From positions 1 through 40,679 of IMG/VR virus record IMGVR_UViG_3300030012_001399: a stretch of 40,679 nt of DNA; one strand, written 5' to 3'. The notes beneath the pieces were generated by a model, which saw only the letters and a program-made list of their open reading frames with translations, was not told the DNA's origin and searched no databases. A program made the position numbers and the translations under genes. The stretch's first letter is position 1. Each line of letters starts with the position of its first letter. Positions 25,765 to 34,805 of the stretch are shown here, one piece after another. This stretch comes from a virus.

Positions 25765-26454
25765 TTACCTCATATTTGCTGGTACAATACCTCTTGTACC
25801 ACCTGTTTTATCGTTCTTCTTCATACCAAATTTTCTCAAACCTTCTCTATAACTTGCTAAACATTGTTGTGCAGATGCCATTCTTATTTGTGCTATAGCA
25901 GGGTTATCTTCTCTTGATGCTGCGTCCATCAAAGCTTTATGTTTTACATAATCAATTAACAAAGGCTGTAATGTATTATCTATATCTAGTGTACCTGTGA
26001 TAGATGTTAACTTATCTGGCTCTGCATAGTAAGATATAATAATACCATTCTCAACATAATTTAGTGTATACACTTCACTATCGTTGTCATGAGTGGCTGC
26101 AGTTGTGCCGTTATACCCTCTTGTTACAGTTAAGGTGTTAGTAGCTATATTTGTTACCTTCATCATTTCTGAATCTATTTTAATTATATCTCCAACGCTA
26201 ATTTGACCACCTTCATCAACATCTACTTCTGTTTCAGATGCATCTAATGCTTCATTTAATAAGTTCTTAGGTAGTGGGTCACCAGTAGACTGCATAGACA
26301 AAGTAAAGCCTAACTGTGGTGCTTTTAATTTTGTTTCTGATGTTTCTGTAGTTCCACCATCACCTATTTCAGTAGCAATAGCTAATTTATCTCCTTCAAT
26401 CCACCATACTATTGATGTTGATGGGTCTTTATATGTACTGCTTATCTTAGCCAT
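25765..26454 (-). CDS. Virion structural protein
   Basis: A 229-residue protein. ATG 26454 (MAKISSTYKDPS) is preferred over upstream ATG 26469 because it forms a TAATG junction with the previous gene. Residues ~58-115 hold a compact beta unit (EVDVDEGGQISVGDIIKIDS, then EMMKVTNIATNTLTVTRGYN) found in many phage virion proteins. The C-terminal helix region holds QIRMASAQQCLASYREGLRK. It is probably a neck or tail component. Confidence 0.7.
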   Translation of the reverse strand: MAKISSTYKDPSTSIVWWIEGDKLAIATEIGDGGTTETSETKLKAPQLGFTLSMQSTGDPLPKNLLNEALDASETEVDVDEGGQISVGDIIKIDSEMMKVTNIATNTLTVTRGYNGTTAATHDNDSEVYTLNYVENGIIISYYAEPDKLTSITGTLDIDNTLQPLLIDYVKHKALMDAASREDNPAIAQIRMASAQQCLASYREGLRKFGMKKNDKTGGTRGIVPANMR

Positions 26455-26795
26455 TATTGTATACTCCAACTTGTTTCATCTGCTGTATTCTTTTCAGCAT
26501 AAAATTGTTTAATTTCTTGATTTGTCAGTCTAGGAATCTGTATATATTCACCTGCATCATTTTTAATTGCACATCTGAATACTTTATTTACTGTAATATC
26601 CTCATCATCGTCTATTGCATACCAAAGTCTATTGTTTTGTAAATCTGTTTTAGCATATTCTACTTTTTGCAAAAACTGACCCATGTCAATTAACGCTTCA
26701 TTAATTAAGTTTAATACATAGTTTTCTGATACTCCAGGAACAGCCTGAAGTACTCTACTGTATATCTCTTTACCTGTAAATTCTATTGCAGCCAT
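26454..26795 (-). CDS. Probable head-tail connector-type small protein
   Basis: A 113-residue protein, MAAIEFTGKEIYSRVLQAVP..., with helix-rich N-terminal 50 residues and a beta C-terminal half (LWYAIDDDEDITVNKVFRCA). Size, place between two structural genes and TAATG junctions on both sides suggest a neck or connector protein; I do not recognise the family. Confidence 0.6.
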   Translation of the reverse strand: MAAIEFTGKEIYSRVLQAVPGVSENYVLNLINEALIDMGQFLQKVEYAKTDLQNNRLWYAIDDDEDITVNKVFRCAIKNDAGEYIQIPRLTNQEIKQFYAEKNTADETSWSIQ

Positions 26796-28426
26796 TATAT
26801 TGCTCCTTGAAGAGTTTGTATTTGTTCTTTATACCTAGCATCTACCTGAGCATACTGTTGAGTATACCACTGATACTTAGCCTGGTCTCTAGTAAGTCTA
26901 GCTTGAAATTCTTGACCATACTGAGCAGCTGCTGCTAACCTTGATGATACTTCACTCATATAAGGAGCAACACTTTGAAGTTCTAAAGAATATGAAGCCA
27001 TTAAAGAGTTTATTTCTAATATAGCTACATTTGCTCTTTGTAATTCTTGTTGTGCTACTGCCACACCTAAATTAGCTTGAGCTATTCTAGAAGAACCTTC
27101 TTGTCTTCTAGCATTTGCTGCAGCTATGTAAGCTGATGCATATCCAAGTCTAGCTTGTACTTCTTTTGCATAACCATCTGCTTCATTTAATGCTACTTGT
27201 ACTTCTTTAACTCTCATGTCTCCAATAGAAGTCCATTCTGATAAATGCATTTGAGCTTTTCGTATTTCTGTTTGTACAATATTTAATGCAGAGGCTACTA
27301 ACTCTACATCTTCTGCTGCTTGAGCTCCAAATGCATCAGTATTAGCATCAGGCTGATTACCATTTATGACATCTCCTGCTTGGTCTAAAGAAGCTTTAAC
27401 TCTAGTTAATTGAGAGCTACTAGTTAAGAATGTATCTTCGTCTCCAAAAACAGATTCATCAGCTGAAGTAAATTTTCCTGCTGCTGTTGCTGCTTGGTCT
27501 ACAGCTGTTGTAATATTTCCTAATGCTGTAGAAATATCTCCAGAAGTTGGGTCATCAGTTAATATAGCTTCTTCATCAATTAGATGTGCATTTATTTTAC
27601 CTAAAGCTGTATCTACATCTCCAACAAAATCAGTTACATCTAAATTAGAACCAAAACCATCATTATCTATAATATCTTGAGCTTTTACTAAAGCATCTCT
27701 TACTACTTTAAATCTTTTATTTGTATTATCAAATAGCTCTGTAGTGTCATCTATATCTCCTATAGATGTAACAAAAGCACCTATTTGGTCTTTAGCCAAT
27801 TTAAGTGAACCAGTTGTATCATTTACTACATCATCAATCTCTGCATTCATAAGAGCTAATGCACCTGTTGAAGAGTTGTCTATTAAATCATTAGTATGTA
27901 AATCATTCATTAATCTTTCTAATGCATTTCTTGCTCCGTATAAAACCACTGCTTCTTCTGCTTCATCTGGAAAGTCTGATATAGAACTAGCACTATATGA
28001 TACAGTAATAGATGTATCTATATGAACTACCGAAGAAGAATTGCTATTAGAGTGTGTTGGAACTACATTTAACACATCATTTTCTATATAATAAACAGGG
28101 TCGCTAGTAGATGCTGCTTCCATATAATTACTATCAGTTACTTTGCCTTTTAATGCAGGAGAAACTTTTCTACAAGGTATTAATATGTTAGTATCAGTTG
28201 GATGATTTTCATCTTTACGCATAACAGCAATAATTTTTTTACCTTCTACATCTTGACTGTCTTGAAATGTAGTAGTTGAAGCTATTCTTTCAAGTTTATT
28301 AAAAGGTAATATGTTTAAAACAGAACGAGCACCAGCTGACAGCCAGTCATTAACACTAGCTTGTTTTGCTGAATTGTCTGCATCAAATCCAGTTAAATCT
28401 TTTATTCTTGTTGCAAAATTAGCCAT
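26795..28426 (-). CDS. Structural protein with long coiled coil, neck or tail
   Basis: A 543-residue protein. The first ~190 residues (FATRIKDLTGFDADNSAKQA...) look like an adaptor-type domain with VVLYGARNALERLM. The middle is Asp/Thr/Ala-rich helical. The C-terminal 200 residues are Ala/Gln-rich coiled coil (RIAQANLGVAVAQQELQRAN). It may be a tail or neck protein. It overlaps the upstream gene by eight bases. Confidence 0.65.
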   Translation of the reverse strand: MANFATRIKDLTGFDADNSAKQASVNDWLSAGARSVLNILPFNKLERIASTTTFQDSQDVEGKKIIAVMRKDENHPTDTNILIPCRKVSPALKGKVTDSNYMEAASTSDPVYYIENDVLNVVPTHSNSNSSSVVHIDTSITVSYSASSISDFPDEAEEAVVLYGARNALERLMNDLHTNDLIDNSSTGALALMNAEIDDVVNDTTGSLKLAKDQIGAFVTSIGDIDDTTELFDNTNKRFKVVRDALVKAQDIIDNDGFGSNLDVTDFVGDVDTALGKINAHLIDEEAILTDDPTSGDISTALGNITTAVDQAATAAGKFTSADESVFGDEDTFLTSSSQLTRVKASLDQAGDVINGNQPDANTDAFGAQAAEDVELVASALNIVQTEIRKAQMHLSEWTSIGDMRVKEVQVALNEADGYAKEVQARLGYASAYIAAANARRQEGSSRIAQANLGVAVAQQELQRANVAILEINSLMASYSLELQSVAPYMSEVSSRLAAAAQYGQEFQARLTRDQAKYQWYTQQYAQVDARYKEQIQTLQGAI

Positions 28427-28718
28427 CTATCACTCTACTGTTTTTTAATTTATTAATTTCTTCGTTTACTCTTTTACTTTCTTTTTCAAGACGTTGCATT
28501 TTTTTCTGAAAGTTGTACTCATCAGCCTTTCTTCCAGCTTCTTGTCTCATTTTTTGTAAATTTTTTCTTTTTTGTTTAAAAAGCCTTACTTGTTTTTTAG
28601 CATATCTACCTATAGATTTTTCATCAATAGGACCAGACTCTGCCATATGAGCTGACAAAGGCTGTTCTTTACGACCTAAAAAATTATAGTTCCATGGATT
28701 TTTTTTATCTTTATTCAA
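28419..28718 (-). CDS. Basic coiled-coil small protein with TTG start
   Basis: A 99-residue protein. The only start that covers the conserved-looking N-terminus (NKDKKNPWNYNFLG) is TTG at 28718, which overlaps the upstream stop as TTGA and has GAGG just before it. An internal ATG would drop the first 24 residues. The body is a Lys/Arg/Gln helix. The function is unknown; it belongs to a run of small basic genes. Confidence 0.65.
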   Translation of the reverse strand: MNKDKKNPWNYNFLGRKEQPLSAHMAESGPIDEKSIGRYAKKQVRLFKQKRKNLQKMRQEAGRKADEYNFQKKMQRLEKESKRVNEEINKLKNSRVIDG

Positions 28719-28855
28719 CCTTGTCCTCTATATTTTTTCTTATAATATTTTATACTCATCTTATTTCCAAATTTTGTATTTACGCTTTGACCTTGCCTTG
28801 TTTTCTTCTTACCGTTCGTATGTCTGACTTGTGTTCCGAAACTTGGTCTAGGCAT
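28715..28855 (-). CDS. Basic micro-protein (46 residues)
   Basis: MPRPSFGTQVRHTNGKKKTR... has 13 Lys/Arg in 46 residues. It starts in a TAATG junction with the previous micro-gene and ends in a TTGA overlap with the next, so it is part of a translation-coupled series. No family is recognised; nucleic-acid binding is a guess from charge. Confidence 0.65.
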   Translation of the reverse strand: MPRPSFGTQVRHTNGKKKTRQGQSVNTKFGNKMSIKYYKKKYRGQG

Positions 28856-28965
28856 TACTTTTTCTTCTTACTTTTTAAAATTTTTTTCTGTAGAAACTTT
28901 GGTAAAGTTTTCTGTTTAGCTGTTAAGCCATTTTTCTTTTTTTTCATTTTCTTTTTTTTAACCAT
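28855..28965 (-). CDS. Lysine-rich micro-protein (36 residues)
   Basis: Half of the 36 residues are Lys. The core GLTAKQKTLPKFLQKKIL is a motif seen in many small phage proteins, which supports it as a real gene despite low complexity. It starts and ends in TAATG junctions. Confidence 0.7.
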   Translation of the reverse strand: MVKKKKMKKKKNGLTAKQKTLPKFLQKKILKSKKKK

Positions 28966-29246
28966 TATGCTCTTCTCTTTCCATTTCTTTTTCTAGCAAA
29001 TGTACGCACATTTGTAGGCTTTCCCCCTACTCCTTGCTTTTTTGCTCTCTTTCTTCTTACGGCACTTCTTTTTTGTGCAGCAGTCATACTTGCTGCTTTT
29101 GAGGCTGGTACACACTTAGGATATTTTCTTTTACTTCCTTTGGCAGATTTACGACCACATTTTTTGTGACCTCCACCTTTTTTCTTAGAACCAATGTCTA
29201 CCCAGTTCTCACTGAACCATTTCCTAAGTCCACCTCTGTAAGCCAT
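28965..29246 (-). CDS. Basic small phage protein, DUF5872-like
   Basis: A 93-residue protein. GLRKWFSENWVDIG, CGRKSAKGSKRKYPKCVPAS and MTAAQKRSAVRRKR match a widespread small phage family (DUF5872 as I recall it). Two Cys in the conserved centre could bind metal. Strongly positive. TAATG junctions on both sides place it in the micro-protein series. Confidence 0.8.
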   Translation of the reverse strand: MAYRGGLRKWFSENWVDIGSKKKGGGHKKCGRKSAKGSKRKYPKCVPASKAASMTAAQKRSAVRRKRAKKQGVGGKPTNVRTFARKRNGKRRA

Positions 29247-29425
29247 TAATATCTACCACCACGTTTTTTATATTCTCTAACAAGCCAAGCATTAGCATAC
29301 GCTGATGGGTAAACATCAAACTTACGCTTAGCTGCTGCTTTAACTCTAGAATATAGTGCCTTGTTTTTTGGTGTAGGTTTACTACTTCTTTTTTTTCTTT
29401 TTACTGACTTTCTTTTTCTTGCCAT
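29246..29425 (-). CDS. Basic small phage protein (59 residues)
   Basis: After a Lys/Arg-rich start it contains KALYSRVKAAAKRKFDVYPS followed by AYANAWLVREYKKRGG. This block recurs in many phage small proteins (often fused to DUF5872-like domains), so this is a genuine gene. It has AAGG five bases before its start and a TAATG junction with the next gene. Confidence 0.8.
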   Translation of the reverse strand: MARKRKSVKRKKRSSKPTPKNKALYSRVKAAAKRKFDVYPSAYANAWLVREYKKRGGRY

Positions 29426-29456
29426 AACCTTTTTTCTTCATTCTTTTTGCGTACAT
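29382..29456 (-). CDS. Possible 24-residue poly-basic ORF
   Basis: ATG 29456 with GGGAG six bases upstream opens a 24-residue frame in which 15 residues are Lys or Arg. It overlaps the 59-residue gene in a different frame and could simply lead ribosomes into it. Low complexity makes it uncertain. Confidence 0.35.
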   Translation of the reverse strand: MYAKRMKKKGYGKKKKVSKKKKKK

Positions 29457-29472
29457 TTTATCTCCCTATAAT

Positions 29473-29724
29473 TTAATCCCACTTAATAAGTGAGTTCATC
29501 TTCTTTTCTCTTAACTTTGCATTTTTCTTTTTAGTTTGTTCTATATGGTCTCCCATACTTTTAGAACCAAATTCTATTTGGTCAGTTCTAATAGCTCTTG
29601 CCATAGGAGTATCTCTCATAACAAATTGAGTGCTCCACTTAGGTGGATGTGCACGTTTACCACAAGACCTGCAATTAAAATGACCTTCTGGATTAGGTGT
29701 ACTACAATGTTGACACTTAGCCAT
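29473..29724 (-). CDS. Zinc-ribbon small protein
   Basis: An 83-residue protein. KCQHCSTPNPEGHFNCRSCG near the N-terminus is a textbook four-Cys zinc ribbon (CxxC-x12-CxxC). The C-terminal part is a charged helix. It is the first member of the small basic cassette in transcription order after the 63-residue gene. A role in nucleic-acid binding is possible. Confidence 0.75.
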   Translation of the reverse strand: MAKCQHCSTPNPEGHFNCRSCGKRAHPPKWSTQFVMRDTPMARAIRTDQIEFGSKSMGDHIEQTKKKNAKLREKKMNSLIKWD

Positions 29725-29725
29725 A

Positions 29726-29917
29726 CTACATATAAGCTACTATGTAAGCAACTCTTGAGCTATCTAACTTTACTGTGTTTATTGAAATAACTGTATTATC
29801 TGTCAATGTAGCTAAGAATGTCTTCACTTCTTTTGCTAATGAACCATCAACACTACTAGCTTGTGAACTAATATCGTTTACAATTACTTTTACTTCTGCT
29901 CCACTATAATTTGCCAT
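29726..29917 (-). CDS. Small protein, function unknown
   Basis: A 63-residue protein with TAGGAG before ATG 29917. It reads as one helix pair then a short beta hairpin (NTVISINTVKLDSSRVAYIV). It lies directly downstream of the strong RNA hairpin at 29955. No family recognised. Confidence 0.65.
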   Translation of the reverse strand: MANYSGAEVKVIVNDISSQASSVDGSLAKEVKTFLATLTDNTVISINTVKLDSSRVAYIVAYM

Positions 29918-29946
29918 TTTATTCTCCTATTATTTAAAATTCTTTT

Positions 29947-29987
29947 AAGCTTTTGGGAGAGCGTTTAAACGCCCTCCCCAGTAGCTT
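29947..29987 (-). promoter_or_regulatory. Strong RNA hairpin containing GTTTAAAC
   Basis: Bases 29955-29978 form a near-perfect palindrome centred on GTTTAAAC. On the transcribed (-) strand all ten pairs form around a TTAA loop, with one G-U pair; on the + strand the same position is an A-C mismatch. An outer AAGCT/AGCTT pairing extends it. There is no T run, so it looks more like an mRNA-stabilising, processing or attenuating element after the capsid genes than a standard terminator. Confidence 0.65.
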
Positions 29988-29999
29988 ATACTGCCACTA

Positions 30000-30437
30000 T
30001 TATGATAGTGTAATATGGTCAGCGTCATGTTGTTGCCCAAACACATAAAAGTTTGAACCGTCACATACTAACTCTGCCCAGTCACCTGGTGCTGCTGTTG
30101 AAGCAACCCAGATAAGCTCATCAACTCCTGACTCAGCAGAAGGTGATGCTGCTCCATCTGCAGCTGTAGTAATCATACCAATTAAGGTATCTTCAGCTGA
30201 ATTTGGAATCACTTTAACTGTACCACTACCAGCGTCAGTTAGGATGAACTTAGCGTGCCATCCTGCACCTGCTGCTGCAGCAGTTGGTAATGTAATATTA
30301 AATGAAGCGTCTTGGTCTAGTGTAAACACTTTACCTGAGTCGTTTGCAGTTAGTGTTCTATCTGCTACAACATTTTCAACTTTCATTTTAAAATTACTTA
30401 CACCACTATTTACTTCTAAGTATGATGCTCTAGCCAT
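30000..30437 (-). CDS. Probable capsid decoration protein
   Basis: A 145-residue beta-rich protein with small residues (KVFTLDQDASFNITLPTAAA, LIWVASTAAPGDWAELVCDG). It follows the major capsid gene by one base between genes, a usual place for a head decoration or accessory protein. The family is not recognised, so the role rests on place and composition. Confidence 0.55.
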   Translation of the reverse strand: MARASYLEVNSGVSNFKMKVENVVADRTLTANDSGKVFTLDQDASFNITLPTAAAAGAGWHAKFILTDAGSGTVKVIPNSAEDTLIGMITTAADGAASPSAESGVDELIWVASTAAPGDWAELVCDGSNFYVFGQQHDADHITLS

Positions 30438-30438
30438 G

Positions 30439-31821
30439 TTATACTCCTTCCACGTTGATTAAGTAGTGAGATTCTGGTAAACATACCTCAAGACCTGCTT
30501 CAGTAAGAATCATGTCTTTTCTCAAGTCTTCATCTGCACTTTGTACATTTGTCATAACTTGAGTATCTCTGTTAACACCGTTACCAACTAATGGTCTGTA
30601 GTATAGCTTACTCATATCAGCCATCAACATTAAACCAGATGAATGTCCTCTGAATAATGGTTCTTTAACCATGTATACAGAACCGTGAACAGTGTTGATT
30701 TCCATTAACTGGTGACCAAACTGTCCTGATAATTCATCCATATTAATTTGATATTGAGTTGATGCTGTTGAAACATCAGCAAAACTATTATTACCCATTT
30801 TGTTGAAGTAAGAAATTACAGGAAGAGAAGCTAATGCTAATCTTTCGTTACTTCCACCTCTAGCTGGGTCAAATAGTACTTCAAAGTCGCCAAGCAATGC
30901 ATCATAAGTTAATTCTGATGTTGCATATTGTTTAGCGTATGCTTTACCTGATTCGTATTTTAATGCTGGGTCAGCAGCAGAAGCATCAACAAAAGTACTA
31001 TTTTTGATGATGTGTCCTACTAGACCTTCAGAATATTGAATACCGTTGATTCTAGCTTTTTGATTAAAAAGCATAGCTCTTTCAATATCAATTTTGTGCT
31101 CTCTCATTTTCATAGCTAGCACTCTTTCAAATTCGTTGGAATATCCACGAAGTTGAGTTGCGTATGCAGTGTTTGTAATCTCTGCAGCAGTTTTGAAGAT
31201 TTGAGTATATCCAAATCCATCATCAATGCCTTCTGAGAATACGTCTGGTGACCCAGTACCTTCTGCAAACGCTGAACCGATTACTTGACATCTATCTTCA
31301 TCTGCGATAGAGTCAGAACCTGTAGTTCCTGATACAGAAATACATTTAGCTGTAAAAGATGAATCTGAACCATTGTCGGTTACTGCTGATTCAATTCTTA
31401 AGATTGCATTTCCATATCCTGCATCCGTACCACCGTCTCCTAATGTTCTTACTGCAATTACCATACCTTTTACAAGGAAGTCTACAGAAGCTCCATTAGT
31501 TTTAGCTGTTTCTACGGTTACGTTATAATCTGTTCCAGCTGCTACTGTACCAACAGCTCCTTTAATGAAGAACTCTCTACTTGTATAACTAATCTTTGAC
31601 CTATCTTCAAGATAACGGAACAAAGAATCGTCAGTAGGAAGTTTAGCTGTTTTTGATAAGTACACGAAGAATGGTGATTCTTCAGGTGCTAATTCAGCAA
31701 TTCTATCGCTGAAGTTAAACAGTCTTCTTTGGTCAGGAGCTACACCAGTGTTACTAGCACCAGTTGCTGTAGTAGAAGCAGAAAGATTATGTACTTTAAG
31801 TTGTCCACTATTTATTGCCAT
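30439..31821 (-). CDS. Major capsid protein
   Basis: A 460-residue protein following the portal and scaffold genes. The N-terminus FNFSDRIAELAPEESPFFVY followed by LSKTAKLPTDDSLFRYLEDR resembles the SU10/DUF5309 branch of HK97-fold capsid proteins. Later segments LAMKMREHKIDIERAMLF and YDALLGDFEVLFDPARGG fit the capsid body. Hundreds of copies would build the head. Confidence 0.85.
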   Translation of the reverse strand: MAINSGQLKVHNLSASTTATGASNTGVAPDQRRLFNFSDRIAELAPEESPFFVYLSKTAKLPTDDSLFRYLEDRSKISYTSREFFIKGAVGTVAAGTDYNVTVETAKTNGASVDFLVKGMVIAVRTLGDGGTDAGYGNAILRIESAVTDNGSDSSFTAKCISVSGTTGSDSIADEDRCQVIGSAFAEGTGSPDVFSEGIDDGFGYTQIFKTAAEITNTAYATQLRGYSNEFERVLAMKMREHKIDIERAMLFNQKARINGIQYSEGLVGHIIKNSTFVDASAADPALKYESGKAYAKQYATSELTYDALLGDFEVLFDPARGGSNERLALASLPVISYFNKMGNNSFADVSTASTQYQINMDELSGQFGHQLMEINTVHGSVYMVKEPLFRGHSSGLMLMADMSKLYYRPLVGNGVNRDTQVMTNVQSADEDLRKDMILTEAGLEVCLPESHYLINVEGV

Positions 31822-31840
31822 TTTATTTCCCCTTTACGTT

Positions 31841-32578
31841 TTACTTTTTTGCAATACTGCCACGTATAGAACGAGTATTACCAGCTTTCATAATATTGGA
31901 CCACATACTATCTTCATCAGATGCTTTAGGAGGTTGTCCACCTTGAACTAAACCAGCTGACTTAGGTTTTTGTTGTGTTCGCTTTACGCTTTCAATATTT
32001 TCATTTACTTGTGGTAAACCGTTTTTGTTTGTATTCCATACGTTAAACAGTGTCTCTAGAGGAAGTTGCTCTTTAGGTTTTGTAACAAAATCTACAAAGT
32101 CGTTTGCATCAGTTTCAGACATCTTGTATTCAGTTTGTGCTCTTAATTTAAGAGTGTCCACTTGACGCTGTGCTTCTAAGCGACCCATATAGTCTCTCAT
32201 TCTTGAGCTAACAGCATCATCAATCTCTTGTTGTCTTAATTGATACGATTTACTATTTGGATTTGTATACGCATCCCAAGGATTAAATTCCTCTTCATTT
32301 ATTTGTATTTGCTCTTTGTCCTGTCCTTTACCCCCTGTTAAGTGGTTTCTAACAACGTCTACCAGTTCAGGATTATCCTGAAATAGCTTTGCTACTGGTT
32401 TTACTTTGTCTAACTCAGCCTGAGCTTTATCATACATAGACTGGAATTTACGTACCTCATCTTCTTGTGGTACGTCAGAACTCAAATCCTGTTGAACCTC
32501 TGGCTCACTTAAGTCATTATTTTCAGAAGTTTCAGAACCTTCTAAAGTTTCATTTTCATTTATATATTCGTCACTCAT
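31841..32578 (-). CDS. Scaffolding protein
   Basis: A 245-residue protein with a very acidic N-terminal ~60 residues (EYINENETLEGSETSENNDL), a helical middle (RMRDYMGRLEAQRQVDTLKL) and a basic C-terminus (GNTRSIRGSIAKK). This acid-helix-basic layout and position between portal and capsid genes are typical of scaffolds that shape the prohead and then leave. Confidence 0.8.
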   Translation of the reverse strand: MSDEYINENETLEGSETSENNDLSEPEVQQDLSSDVPQEDEVRKFQSMYDKAQAELDKVKPVAKLFQDNPELVDVVRNHLTGGKGQDKEQIQINEEEFNPWDAYTNPNSKSYQLRQQEIDDAVSSRMRDYMGRLEAQRQVDTLKLRAQTEYKMSETDANDFVDFVTKPKEQLPLETLFNVWNTNKNGLPQVNENIESVKRTQQKPKSAGLVQGGQPPKASDEDSMWSNIMKAGNTRSIRGSIAKK

Positions 32579-32601
32579 TTTATTTTCCTTCCGATGTGCT
32601 G

Positions 32602-34602
32602 TTATTGTTCACCAATATCTTCTGACAGTAATGAATTTATTCCAGCCTGCACCTGTTGTTCTTGTTGACGTTTGGTTCTTTCTGTATTTACTTTCTGTTG
32701 AGCTTTTGCCCCAGTAACCACTTTATTCAGGTCAGTTTTAAATTTCTGAACCTCAACACGTTTTCTGTCAGACATAGACTCTCTTTGGGCAGTTTGTAAA
32801 TCTCCAGATAGAATCTTTATTTGGTCTTGTAATTGTTTAATAATACCTTGCATTTGCTGTACTTCTCCAGTACGCTGCAGAACTCCTTCTTTATCAAAGA
32901 TTTCTGTTTTCTTTAATGCTTCAGTTCTATCAATCAACCCTAACTGATATGCTTCTAGGTACATTTGATATTCAGCGTGTTTGTTATTAGGCATTGTTGA
33001 ACCTGAAACAACACGAACATCAAATTGTCCTGCAGTAATATCATTTTCTATTTTGACCAATTCTTTTGTTTTATCATCATACAATCTATTGTTTATAGCA
33101 AACTGTGTAATATCATTGTTTGGTTGTACGATTCTAAATTTCTTTTCAAATGTGTAATGTTCTTTAGACATTTGATATAATACTTTCCCAAGCTGTTGCA
33201 ATGCCATTTCAATGTCACGCAACTTAGAAGCACCACGACCTTCTCCCATTTGTGCTAGTAGCATTGTGCCACGTACACTTTGAGGTGCACCTTCTTTGAA
33301 CCCCTGCAATAGTTCAGGAACTCCGAAGTTTAAATCAATATAACGCTCTACTTGATTGATAAGAGCATAAAACTGACTTGTTAAAGGTTGTGGAGAAGGA
33401 AAATGTGGTTCTCCATAACTTGGGTCATATTCAATTACAGCATTAGGATTAGCCCAATCTTTCTCAAGTTGTGAAATACTTTCCACACTTCCTTGTGGTA
33501 CTAATAGTTTTAGACCAGCAGAAGTTTGAGCATGAGACAATGCAAGAGAAAATAGCTTATTAAGCAATCTCTGCATATCTTTAACTTTATTCACATCTGA
33601 TTTAGGATATGGTGTATTAGTCCATATATTTGGTATAGGAACGATAGGATAAGTATCAGTGTCCAATATAGTTTCATATAGAAGGACTTGCCCTAATGAT
33701 GCTGTAACTTTAATTCTTGTTTGTGGTATTTCTACAAAAGCATAAGTATTATTATTAAACTGAGCTTCATTTTCAGCCATAAATATTTGAAATGCTTCTG
33801 CACTCATAATTGTTTCAGTGTTCTGCTGTTGGTCAGCTACCCTATAGTAAGGTACTCTTACTTTACTAAAACGTTCAATAATACGATAACGTTGTGCTAT
33901 TGTACTTTCATAATCTTTGTCTTCTACTTCAGCAGGTGTAAATATATTTTGTGAGTTCTTTTGCTGTGAGTCAGGGTAATCGTCATAATAGTCAGACATA
34001 TTGTGTGTTTCAATATTAGGTAGAAACTCTTCTACATCTGGATATAAGTCTAATAACTGCTCTTTAGTTAAGATAGTAGACATTAAAATGTTTGCAGCAT
34101 CTTTAAAATACCTGTCTCTAGAAGCAGGGTCTACGTACACTCTGAATGGATTTACGTGAGTAAACATTACTTCTCCTCTACCATAATCTGCTTCTGGTTC
34201 TGTGTATGCATAAAAGTAACCAATACCAGCAGTAGCATAATCGTGTACAGCTTGTTTGAAGTGATGCTGCCCATCTGATATATCATATATATATTCTAAT
34301 AATGTTCTCCAAACATTAGCCAACTTAGTATCTGAATCTTCTCTAGCTGTTACACCAAACTTAACAGGTCTTGATGTCATTAGAGATTTTAGTTTATCTA
34401 TAGCAGCATATATTCTATCAATAGTAAAGTCTGCTTGACCTACAGATTGTAATACTTCTGACTCTTCTGCTGTATAATGATTCCCTAGTGTAAAATCTAT
34501 TGCGTCTCTAGCTTCAACATCCCAGTCTCTTCTAGCTTCTGCATAACGTTGAAAAATTTCTCTATTTTCTCTTGCTTTATCGTCTTCTTTGATTCGTGAC
34601 AT
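32602..34602 (-). CDS. Portal protein
   Basis: A 666-residue protein, in the size range of large podovirus/P22-like portals. The N-terminal RYAEARRDWDVEARDAIDFT, the VYVDPASRDRYFKDA segment, LLQGFKEGAPQSVRGTMLLA and the C-terminal Gln-rich coiled coil (GIIKQLQDQIKILSGDLQTA) fit this family. Twelve copies form the ring through which DNA is packaged and to which the tail joins. It starts in a TAATG junction. Confidence 0.85.
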   Translation of the reverse strand: MSRIKEDDKARENREIFQRYAEARRDWDVEARDAIDFTLGNHYTAEESEVLQSVGQADFTIDRIYAAIDKLKSLMTSRPVKFGVTAREDSDTKLANVWRTLLEYIYDISDGQHHFKQAVHDYATAGIGYFYAYTEPEADYGRGEVMFTHVNPFRVYVDPASRDRYFKDAANILMSTILTKEQLLDLYPDVEEFLPNIETHNMSDYYDDYPDSQQKNSQNIFTPAEVEDKDYESTIAQRYRIIERFSKVRVPYYRVADQQQNTETIMSAEAFQIFMAENEAQFNNNTYAFVEIPQTRIKVTASLGQVLLYETILDTDTYPIVPIPNIWTNTPYPKSDVNKVKDMQRLLNKLFSLALSHAQTSAGLKLLVPQGSVESISQLEKDWANPNAVIEYDPSYGEPHFPSPQPLTSQFYALINQVERYIDLNFGVPELLQGFKEGAPQSVRGTMLLAQMGEGRGASKLRDIEMALQQLGKVLYQMSKEHYTFEKKFRIVQPNNDITQFAINNRLYDDKTKELVKIENDITAGQFDVRVVSGSTMPNNKHAEYQMYLEAYQLGLIDRTEALKKTEIFDKEGVLQRTGEVQQMQGIIKQLQDQIKILSGDLQTAQRESMSDRKRVEVQKFKTDLNKVVTGAKAQQKVNTERTKRQQEQQVQAGINSLLSEDIGEQ

Positions 34603-34805
34603 TATTTGCCTCTTTCATGTTTTGTGCCCTTAAGAGTATAGATATACTTTACTTTTTTATCTTTATCTTTACCAGCGTTGTAAATGGCTCTTCTTTTATT
34701 TTCTGCGTCAACAGTAAACCTGTCCATAAACTTTCTTGTTTTATCTCTGGTCTTTTTTCCAAAGTTAAAAAGTCTTCTTTGTAAACCTGCTGTGTCTATT
34801 TTCAT
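34602..34805 (-). CDS. Small basic protein before the portal
   Basis: A 67-residue protein, Lys/Arg-rich (FNFGKKTRDKTRKFMDRF). It overlaps the lysozyme end by four bases and the portal start by one. Function unknown; one more member of the small basic set. Confidence 0.65.
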   Translation of the reverse strand: MKIDTAGLQRRLFNFGKKTRDKTRKFMDRFTVDAENKRRAIYNAGKDKDKKVKYIYTLKGTKHERGK

